Assembly (NCBI GenBank): GCA_013115135.1
Contig: JABANP010000909.1
Location: 1 to 12,481, forward strand
Reading direction: 5' to 3'
Origin: Perkinsus olseni
Lineage: Eukaryota; Perkinsozoa; Perkinsida; Perkinsidae
Length of the DNA stretch: 12,481 nucleotides
The stretch's first letter is position 1; each line of letters starts with the position of its first letter. Below, one piece after another: positions 7,529 through 12,481 of this stretch. The notes under the pieces were generated by a model that was not told where the DNA came from, searched no databases, and saw nothing but the letters and a program-made list of their open reading frames with translations. A program made the position numbers and the translations under genes.

Positions 7529-7566
7529 AAAAAAAAGAAAAGAAAAAAAAAAATAAAGAATAAAAA
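7529..7566 (+). repeat. A-rich tail, probable LINE 3' end
   Basis: 38 nt almost purely A with scattered g and t, including two aataaa-like hexamers. Such a tail is what target-primed reverse transcription leaves at the 3' end. Flanking host DNA should begin at 7567. Confidence 0.7.
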
Positions 7567-7678
7567 GGGTGAAGTGTACCCAGTCTGTTGTTTACTGCAC
7601 TTTTTAGGTGGCTGCCCGAGTGCTGAGACTTCGTAACTGAGTTCTAACTCAGGGGCAACGGGACAATACTAGAAATAG
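7567..7678 (+). other. Short spacer with 7-bp palindrome and putative splice acceptor
   Basis: ctgagtt (7637-7643) pairs with aactcag (7646-7652) around ct. The mucin-like frame is closed upstream by TAG at 7676-7678. The AG of this TAG could be a 3' splice site, because the downstream frame has no start codon of its own. The upstream tract is only weakly pyrimidine-rich, so the acceptor is tentative. Confidence 0.35.
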
Positions 7679-9154
7679 GCCAAGTCCCCGCCCTCAACAA
7701 CAACAACAACAACAACAACCACGACCACTAGTAGGCCTTCTACCACCACGACCACTAGTACGCCTTCTACCACCACTACGACTAGTACGCCTTCTACCAC
7801 CACTACGACTAGTACGCCTTCTACCACCACTACCACTAGTACGCCTTCTACCACCACTACGACTAGTACGCCTTCTACCACCACGACCACTAGTACGCCT
7901 TCTACCACCACGACCACTAGTACGCCTTCTACCACCACGACCACTAGTAGGCCTTCTACCACCACGACCACTAGTAGGCCTTCTACTACCACGACCACTA
8001 GTAGACCTTCTACTACCACGACCACTAGTACGCCTTCTACCACCACGACCACTAGTACGCCTTCTACCACCACGACCACTAGTAGGCCTTCTACCACCAC
8101 GACCACTAGTAGGCCTTCTACTACCACGACCACTAGTAGACCTTCTACTACCACGACCACTAGTAGGCCTTCTACCACCACGACCACTAGTAGGCCTTCT
8201 ACCACCACGACCACTAGTAGGCCTTCTACCACCACGACCACTAGTACGCCTTCTACCACCACGACCACTAGTACGCCTTCTACCACCACGACCACTAGTA
8301 CGCCTTCTACCAGCACTACGACTAGTACGCCTTCTACCACCACGACCACTAGTACGCCTTCTACCACCACGACCACTAGTACGCCTTCTACCACCACGAC
8401 CACTAGTACGCCTTCTACCACCACGACCACTAGTACGCCTTCTACCACCACGACCACTAGTACGCCTTCTACCAGCACGACCACTAGTACGCCTTCTACC
8501 AGCACTACCACGAGTAGGCCTTCTACCAGCACTACTACCTCTGCCCACACTACGAAGACCACCTCTGCCACTAGCACTAATCGCGCACCGTCTACTACTT
8601 CCACGACCAGTCCCGGTGACTGTAGGGCTGCTAATGCTATGTGTGACTCGTTCTATAAGGGCAGTTACTGCAAGACTTGGCTTTACCCTCAAGTCTGTTC
8701 GGGGACCGACATTCCTTGTTCGTGCGAGGCGCCTGTCACATCGACTACCCCCGCGGTGAGAACGTCGACTCCATCTTCCACGACCACCGGTGCGAGTACG
8801 ACTACCGGAGCCAGTACGACTACCGGTGCCAGTACGACCACTGAAGTGAGTACGACCAGCATCGATAATGCTACATGTGATGCTTATTGCGACCAGATGA
8901 GTAGTGGTAGCTTCTGCAAGTACTGGCAAGTTCCCAGTGTTTGCTCGGGTACTGATATTCTCTGTTCATGTGGGCAGACTACAGCCCACCCGCCGCCGTC
9001 GACGGCCTCTCCCACCATGAGCTTCACCACTTCGGAGCCATCGGTCTTGAAATGTGATGCTTTCTGTGACTCCACCTACGAAGGAAGTTACTGCAAATAT
9101 TGGTCAACTCCAAGCGTTTGCTCATCGACTAACCTTCCTTGCAAGTGCGACTGA
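7679..9154 (+). CDS. Mucin-like Thr/Ser/Pro-rich protein with three six-Cys modules (3' exon, partial)
   Basis: 491 codons open from 7679 to the TGA at 9152-9154, with no ATG before 8639, so the start and any signal peptide must lie in another exon. A Thr run is followed by 29 units of STTTTTSTP or STTTTTSRP, a dense O-glycosylation-type stalk. Three related modules follow, at 8621-8725, 8876-8971 and 9053-9148. The last two have C-x3-C-x8-C-x8-C-x6-C-x-C with a shared GS[YF]CKYW core; the first has C-x6-C at its start and CKTW. Linkers are again Thr/Ser-rich, the first with three TGAST-type 18-nt repeats. The layout suggests an extracellular or wall/mucus protein whose modules bind a ligand; that is inference. 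I know no named domain that fits. The LINE tail lies only 112 nt upstream, so the insertion may sit in this gene's intron or may have cut it off. Confidence 0.75.
   Translation, partial: AKSPPSTTTTTTTTTTTSRPSTTTTTSTPSTTTTTSTPSTTTTTSTPSTTTTTSTPSTTTTTSTPSTTTTTSTPSTTTTTSTPSTTTTTSRPSTTTTTSRPSTTTTTSRPSTTTTTSTPSTTTTTSTPSTTTTTSRPSTTTTTSRPSTTTTTSRPSTTTTTSRPSTTTTTSRPSTTTTTSRPSTTTTTSTPSTTTTTSTPSTTTTTSTPSTSTTTSTPSTTTTTSTPSTTTTTSTPSTTTTTSTPSTTTTTSTPSTTTTTSTPSTSTTTSTPSTSTTTSRPSTSTTTSAHTTKTTSATSTNRAPSTTSTTSPGDCRAANAMCDSFYKGSYCKTWLYPQVCSGTDIPCSCEAPVTSTTPAVRTSTPSSTTTGASTTTGASTTTGASTTTEVSTTSIDNATCDAYCDQMSSGSFCKYWQVPSVCSGTDILCSCGQTTAHPPPSTASPTMSFTTSEPSVLKCDAFCDSTYEGSYCKYWSTPSVCSSTNLPCKCD
7739..8521 (+). repeat. 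27-nt minisatellite, 29 units, in mucin-like exon
   Basis: Twenty-nine units of exactly 27 nt encode STTTTT-S-[T/R]-P; a degenerate 30th (8522-8548) leads out. Ten units carry Arg (agg/aga) instead of Thr (acg). The block 8063-8143 is identical to 7928-8008, a 135-nt higher-order shift that points to recent unequal exchange or slippage. No unit breaks the frame, so coding constraint is likely. Confidence 0.93.
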
Positions 9155-9560
9155 GATATGCCGTAACGACGTTTTTGTTGACGTTTATCGTCCAATGAGT
9201 GTTACTTCGGTTTCATTCATCTCTCTATCAACATGAGTGTGCCTTGTACTGCAGCACACTATTGTAAAGTAAGCTAGTTCATCGACTTTAAGATTTTGTC
9301 GAAACTCTAAGAAATCGGTTCTTGTTGAGGTTGCACTCTGCACAAGTTAACCAAGTGCTTTCATTATCATTGGGTCCGTTCTAGGTCCTGTCAAGACGAG
9401 AACTTTATTTCTCTATCTTCCGCTTGATTTTGAGTTCAGCGAGTTGCTGGCAGGAGATGCCTTGCGGGAGGCCTACACAGAGACATGAAGAATCACTGTT
9501 AAGCGTATCAGAACACAGTTGGTAATCTTGGGAAAGCTTCGTCATCCGATCAAGCGAGTT
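9155..9560. other. No gene seen; probable 3' UTR and spacer
   Basis: AT-richer sequence after the mucin-like stop with many stops in all frames. I see no compact palindromes of the kind found further on. The first part is probably the 3' UTR of the mucin-like gene; no clear polyadenylation signal is evident. Confidence 0.45.
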
Positions 9561-9567
9561 CTTCGGG

Positions 9568-9620
9568 GCTCGAAACACGAACATTACACCCGGTGTAACA
9601 TCTCTGTTTGTGGTTCGAGC
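9568..9620. repeat. Nested imperfect inverted repeat
   Basis: gctcgaa (9568-9574) pairs with ttcgagc (9614-9620), with further partial pairing inward. At the centre ttacacc (9584-9590) and ggtgtaa (9592-9598) form a 7-bp hairpin with a one-base loop. No third copy is present, so it is not a full triad. It overlaps the next, stronger hairpin by four bases. Confidence 0.65.
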
Positions 9621-9665
9621 TGAACCCCTACGACAGAGTAATACATTGTCGTAGGGGTTCAGCTC
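9617..9665. repeat. Perfect 18-bp inverted repeat, 13-nt loop
   Basis: The arms are 9617-9634 and 9648-9665 and pair without mismatch; the loop is 9635-9647. A stem of this length could fold in RNA (small-RNA precursor) or in DNA. No gene or known element end is attached. The overlap with the preceding inverted repeat means the two folds compete. Confidence 0.9.
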
Positions 9666-9739
9666 CTACTGTAGCCTGTACACCCATGCCCGAACGCAGC
9701 TTCCCAGCCGAAACTCGACTCTTACCGCCCCGTCGATCA

Positions 9740-9761
9740 AATCTTGCCCAGATTATCTGGG
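9740..9761. repeat. Palindromic triad T7 (one mismatch in left copy)
   Basis: Middle cccagatt (9747-9754) and right copy atctggg (9755-9761) are exact. The left copy aatcttg (9740-9746) has t for g. The hairpin 9747-9761 is 7 bp with a one-base loop. Confidence 0.75.
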
Positions 9762-10179
9762 GCCATCGAATTGCTATCCACCAGCAGCTGGGGATTGCAC
9801 GCCCAGCAAGACGCAGACAGTAAACTATCCGGGTGATAGGGGTGGCCCATCAAGCCAGCACGCTCACCCAACTAACAGATACACACGTACATTGGGCACC
9901 GCCCATCACTGTAACGAACAGGCGGTGACCGAGCAAAAGCTTATCAGTACAGAGCTGGAGCTGAAGTATAGCTAGAGGTAACTAGCCGATACTAGTTGCA
10001 CGTGTCGGCGGGATCGACCTTCAACTCTGGCCAATTGCGTCAACCTGGCCGACGATTTATCTTTGCATCGCTAAACTCATGGCATTCAAGCGAGCGTGTC
10101 ACGGACCATTGTTTGAACCACAGGTTCAGGTACCACAGGGAGCAATGCCAATCAGCAGTGTATCCAATTTTAACATTAG

Positions 10180-10201
10180 CAGTTCCTGGAACTGAGTTCC
10201 A
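10180..10201. repeat. Palindromic triad T8 (perfect)
   Basis: The 8-mer CAGTTCCA is present as xA (10180-10186), full reverse complement (10187-10194) and Ay (10195-10201). No reading frame of note crosses it. Confidence 0.9.
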
Positions 10202-10217
10202 CCAGCTTTCTCGAAGA

Positions 10218-10302
10218 ACACAGATGACTCATCTGAGATGAGTGCTCAACCGGGAGATATCGAGGTTACGTATGAGCAACAATATTCGTAGCTCATCTGT
10301 GT
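10218..10302. repeat. 10-bp inverted repeat around T9
   Basis: acacagatga (10218-10227) pairs with tcatctgtgt (10293-10302). The left arm shares bases with triad T9, so its agatga unit occurs several times here. Confidence 0.6.
10221..10242. repeat. Palindromic triad T9 (perfect)
   Basis: The 8-mer CAGATGAG is present as xA (10221-10227), full reverse complement (10228-10235) and Ay (10236-10242). The hairpin 10227-10243 reaches 8 bp with a one-base loop. Confidence 0.9.
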
Positions 10303-10315
10303 CCCCTTGGTTTCG

Positions 10316-10483
10316 ATGTCACAAAGGCAGACATGCGGAGTTGTCGAAGACAGCATTGGGTGGTTGAGTTCTGAGCGTTATTCTTCCTCTGTGACAGAGC
10401 TGGGGACCGAGAGAGGCATTCTCAATGCTGCTTTTCGTGAGTCGCACGCGGATAAATTAAAGTCTACGGTCGAAGACACGTGA
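10316..10483 (+). CDS. Small hypothetical ORF or exon, 55 aa
   Basis: ATG at 10316 to TGA at 10481. The peptide looks protein-like (WLSSERYSSSVTELGTERG, then AAFRESHADKLKSTVED), with codon choice like the coding parts nearby. The frame is open upstream to 10292. A GT follows just before the stop (acac-gtgata at ~10480), so it could instead be an exon. A 6-1-6 palindrome (10387-10399) lies inside without breaking the frame. No family is recognised and a chance ORF is quite possible. Confidence 0.2.
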   Translation: MSQRQTCGVVEDSIGWLSSERYSSSVTELGTERGILNAAFRESHADKLKSTVEDT

Positions 10484-10632
10484 TACCATCTCACGCTGAG
10501 CTCGAGGCACCACCGCATCCCGTCACCCGCGCCCTAGCGCGAGCGCTGTCTCCAGCTAAGGGACTGGCTAAGGTTGAATAATACCCGAATAGACATCGCG
10601 ATTCACGCTTTCACGGAGGTCTGCTCGTTCGG
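10484..10632. other. Spacer between small ORFs, nothing recognised
   Basis: GC-rich start with clustered gcgc motifs (10530-10547) and a gctaagg direct repeat near 10556-10573. No coding evidence. Confidence 0.3.
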
Positions 10633-10824
10633 ATGTCATTGCCAAGTAAATTTGAGTCCGATAGTGCCCGCGGAGCCCGGCATATGGAGGCTGCTCGCAC
10701 CGAGTTTACTACCGGCGTGGCGCGAAGACGCGTGCGCTGCGAGTTCTACCGTTGTTCCCCTCCGGAAGGTGTCACATCGCGTGAGCACATGATGGATCGT
10801 GAAGCTAGGGGGTTATTTAGTTAA
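10633..10824 (+). CDS. Small hypothetical ORF, 63 aa
   Basis: ATG at 10633 to TAA at 10822-10824, open upstream to 10582. It contains MSLPSKFESDSARGARHMEA and ends in an Arg-rich, Cys-containing tail (RRRVRCEFYRCSPPEG). No signal peptide, membrane segment or known motif is visible. Composition is plausible for coding, but the length is within chance for this base content. Confidence 0.2.
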   Translation: MSLPSKFESDSARGARHMEAARTEFTTGVARRRVRCEFYRCSPPEGVTSREHMMDREARGLFS

Positions 10825-10993
10825 ACTTGCGGATCTTTTTGGTACTGATTCGAGACTCAGGATCCACTCACACAGACCGCGAAAGGCGCGTGTCCCGTCC
10901 GACACGTCTTCTATTGGGATCCATATCATTGATACGTGTTCACTTCAGAGGCCGCGTGGATTAGCTCGCTGTCCGTCTCGAGATCCCTGTGTT
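10825..10993. other. Spacer before the broken membrane-protein gene
   Basis: No independent gene. The frame used by the downstream gene is open through most of it, but no ATG in that frame occurs before 10994. A 6-6-6 inverted repeat (cgtgtc/gacacg, 10889-10906) is present. Confidence 0.3.
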
Positions 10994-11685
10994 ATGTTCG
11001 CATCTTCACACTGTAACCACCGGCCCATCGTCGAGGAGTGTAATGTCCACTGCACCTCAGAGGGACGCTCCAGGAACGACACGCCAAAGACCCCATCATC
11101 ACCCAGGAGTCTCCCGATCTCCGGTGTCTCTATTGGAAAAGCTCTTCGTCTACTGGTGCTGCTTATTCTCACTGCGAGCATCTTCTGCGCCCTTTTCAAT
11201 CTGGGAGATGCGAAGCTTCAGTATGGGCCATCCACCGGCATGGCTGGAGGACCCTCCAGAGGACTTCCTCCACCTGCCCCCCGGCTCAGAGAAGTACGCC
11301 AACTTCACACTATCTTCGATGGTCGAAAAAATCCACACTGGTTGAAGGTCGAAGTCTTTACCGTGCAACTAAACGCTTTCGGTGGGACGTTGGTCAAATA
11401 TTTTGCCGATGGTGCTGCCATCAGCAAAGAGAGAACACTTTCTTCCACTACGAAGATTCCGCTATACGATTCTACCTGTGCCTGCGCTATATACCTAGCA
11501 CGAAACAGCTGGTAGCATTCGACGTTATCTTCGAGGCCGAGTTTACACTTTTTGGTCACAGAAGCAACATCTTTCAGTTAACAACTAAGGTTACTCACAA
11601 TGCTTCAGTGGGAGACAGCTATCGTGATGACCACAAGCTGAGCCCATGCGGCGAAACAGCGCGGAGTTGCTCGGAGAAAAAGTGA
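10994..11685 (+). pseudogene. Frameshifted single-pass membrane protein gene
   Basis: Reading from ATG 10994 in frame 2, a Pro/Ser-rich N-terminus leads to a clear membrane segment (GKALRLLVLLILTASIFCAL, ~11134-11193). The sense then moves to frame 0 (DFLHLPPGSEKYANFTLSS) near 11245-11260. It returns to frame 2 (NPHWLKVEVFTVQLNAFGG, then SKERTLSSTTKIPLYDST) near an A6 run at 11326-11331, and moves to frame 1 (STKQLVAFDVIFEAEFTLFG, then NIFQLTTKVTHNASV) near 11465, ending at TGA 11683. The mosaic resembles a type II membrane protein with an extracellular beta-rich domain, faintly like LEA-2-type folds (NPH-x-LKVEV). Three frame changes within ~230 nt mean it is broken, or the assembly has indel errors here. 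A 16-nt palindrome (11244-11259) sits at the first change. Tiny introns are unlikely because the frames abut directly. Confidence 0.5.
11244..11259. repeat. 16-nt palindrome at a frame change
   Basis: ctggagg (11244-11250) pairs with cctccag (11253-11259) around ac. Its 16-nt length equals +1 modulo 3. Leaving it out joins frame 2 (PSTGM) to frame 0 (EDFLHLPPG). It does not obey the 7-8-7 triad rule: gaggac recurs with period 12, not 14. Confidence 0.55.
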
Positions 11686-11808
11686 GACCCATTCCGACGG
11701 GTTCCCGCTTCGGGGAGGTTGTAGTTCTCAGGGCAAACTATAGACCTACCTTGCAATCCAACTTATTGTGACCTTTGAATTGTGAAAGGCTGGGTCCTCA
11801 GTCGAACA
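11686..11808. other. Spacer, nothing recognised
   Basis: Short stretch between the broken membrane-protein gene and the next weak ORF. I see no motif. Confidence 0.3.
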
Positions 11809-12120
11809 ATGTGTGACAGCATTCGCGCAAGTACATTTCGAATGGATTCGCTCAAATTTTCTCATAAATCATCATTGCTACGAATGACATTCTTCACTCA
11901 CTCCCTGACCCTTTTCCTCCGAGGCCTCGCGCTATGGAGGTCTTGTGTTCGTCAGTTTACCTCTCCTGTGGGGGCAGTGACACTGAGGGCCTCTTTCTCT
12001 AACCCCTTAAGAATGACGAATCTTGAGGTTAGAGACCTCACTTCACCAACTATACGAACGTTTCACAAGCGCCTCAGCCTTGAGTGTAAGGGAACTAACC
12101 TTGAGAACGACGTTAAGTGA
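11809..12120 (+). CDS. Doubtful hypothetical ORF, 103 aa
   Basis: ATG at 11809 to TGA at 12118. The peptide is Ser/Thr/Arg/Leu-rich with a Phe-rich middle (FFTHSLTLFLRG). It contains no motif I recognise. The DNA carries small palindromes (gaatg-a-cattc at 11882-11892, cgaggcctcg at 11920-11929, cagtg-a-cactg at 11975-11985) and a 6-5-6 inverted repeat (tgaggt/acctca near 12024-12040). That is more like non-coding sequence. Listed only because it is the longest frame in this part. Confidence 0.15.
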   Translation: MCDSIRASTFRMDSLKFSHKSSLLRMTFFTHSLTLFLRGLALWRSCVRQFTSPVGAVTLRASFSNPLRMTNLEVRDLTSPTIRTFHKRLSLECKGTNLENDVK

Positions 12121-12481
12121 GATCTTAAGTTCAGACTAAGCGTGATCTCTAGATGTAGGCGACGACTTGAGATAGGTGTTGTGCGCAAATCTGAACTCCC
12201 GCGCTGCACGAAGATCCTATCGAACTTTTTTGATCAAAAAAGCGTGCGTGAGAAAATTAAACCTACCCACCCACAACCGGGTGGTCTAGATCGCGGGGGG
12301 AGTACTTCGACTTGGTGGGTCGTGGGATCATCAGTCGTGATCTCATGCCGCCAGCTCGAGCACTGTGATTCTCTTGCCCACCAACTCACAGTGGCTGTCG
12401 CAGTTCTGGCACTTGAGCTGCCGCCTCTGTCTGGGGCAAGCCGTTTGACACGACTCTCGGCTTCTCTGAGATGCCTGACTA
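12121..12481. other. No gene recognised, window end
   Basis: No frame of note. It contains a perfect 18-nt palindrome (12225-12242), a C/G-rich stretch with ccaccc/gggtgg-type repeats (12264-12330) and a 7-bp inverted repeat cactgtg/cacagtg (12361-12393). Confidence 0.4.
12225..12242. repeat. Perfect 18-nt palindrome
   Basis: A c, six t, gatc, six a and g: fully self-complementary with no loop. It contains a GATC/TGATCA core. In DNA it could be a protein-binding dyad or a hairpin ending in A/T runs. No associated gene. Confidence 0.85.

Larger units (their letters stand above)
1801..7566 (+). mobile_element. I/R1-like non-LTR retrotransposon (LINE)
   Basis: Two overlapping ORFs encode an RNA-binding gag-like protein and a polyprotein with AP-type endonuclease, reverse transcriptase, RNase H and a C-terminal CCHC finger. 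This domain set is typical of the I/R1-like LINE group. The 3' side has a UTR with GT-rich triplets and an A-rich tail (7529-7566), the likely end. The 5' end is not resolved: I found no target-site duplication matching the sequence after the tail. The start given is only the first base of the open frame that leads into ORF1. Apart from one probable frame change near the ORF2 end, both ORFs are open, so the insertion is probably young. No 22-nt palindromic triads were seen inside it, unlike both flanks. Confidence 0.85.
9666..10217. other. No gene recognised
   Basis: Short open stretches occur (for example 9608-9823 and 9996-10241), but none shows a family motif or convincing composition. The region holds triads T7 and T8 and a 6-3-6 palindrome at 10114-10128 (tgaacc/ggttca). 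Confidence 0.4.

Noticed and set aside
7161..7529. 122-codon frame with Gly/Cys-rich protein in the LINE 3' UTR
   Set aside because: The Gly/Cys part is only the GT triplet block read in one frame, and the start lies within the restored ORF2 C-terminus.
7567..7590. Target-site duplication of the LINE
   Set aside because: The sequence after the A-rich tail (gggtgaagtgtacccag) has no convincing match near the 5' side. A 7-nt gtaccca near 1784 and a partial gggtgaag near 886 are too short or mismatched, so the 5' boundary stays open.
7740..8520. CRISPR-like array
   Set aside because: Units are contiguous 27-nt coding repeats without spacers.
7669..8929. Long minus-strand frames (Val-rich and Arg/Gly-rich) over the minisatellite
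   Set aside because: These are mirror readings of a 27-nt in-phase repeat. The + strand frame continues into Cys modules with real sequence pattern.
9568..9640. Possible tRNA, from ggttcgagc resembling a T-arm
   Set aside because: The flanking bases do not form a 5-bp T stem, and no acceptor, D or anticodon stems fit. The match is part of the inverted repeats.

Overview
The window looks like nuclear DNA of a eukaryote, probably a protist. It holds a two-ORF non-LTR retrotransposon with an A-rich tail, a Thr/Ser/Pro mucin-like secreted-type gene whose 5' end must come from another exon, and long stretches without genes. The six-cysteine repeats with a GSYCKYW-type core remind me of secreted proteins of perkinsid protists. 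That is from memory and unchecked, so the organism stays open.

Layout. (1) 1-1800 is GC-rich and holds a broken coding region. Short open frames follow one another on the + strand, and the first part resembles a tyrosine recombinase. (2) About 1800-7566 is a LINE of the I/R1-like group: ORF1 (gag-like, three CCHC knuckles), ORF2 (endonuclease, reverse transcriptase, RNase H, CCHC) overlapping by ATGA, a 3' UTR with GT-rich triplets, and an A-rich tail. ORF2 appears to have lost its last ~60 codons to a +1 frame change. (3) 7679-9154 is the 3' exon of a mucin-like gene with 29 copies of a 27-nt repeat and three six-cysteine modules. (4) 9155-12481 is mostly gene-poor. It holds strong hairpins, two small doubtful ORFs, a frameshifted membrane-protein gene (10994-11685) and a weak ORF near the end.

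The most unusual signal is a family of 22-nt motifs with one exact architecture. An 8-mer W = xAy (A is six bases) appears as xA, then the full reverse complement of W, then Ay. I count nine: five perfect (361-382, 540-561, 1666-1687, 10180-10201, 10221-10242), three with one mismatch (941-962, 1433-1454, 9740-9761) and one with two (903-924). All lie outside the retrotransposon and the mucin exon. Each adds 14 nt to a single 8-mer. Taking out 14 nt at 361-382 and at 540-561 joins three different reading frames into one recombinase-like N-terminal domain, and the copies at 903, 1433 and 1666 also join open frames. The geometry is what would result if two hairpin-capped DNA ends, each carrying an 8-bp target duplication and a one-base loop, were joined through their shared 8 bases. 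That suggests scars of a hAT-like hairpin-forming cut-and-paste transposase or a related DNA-elimination process. The mechanism is inference; the motif is read directly from the sequence.
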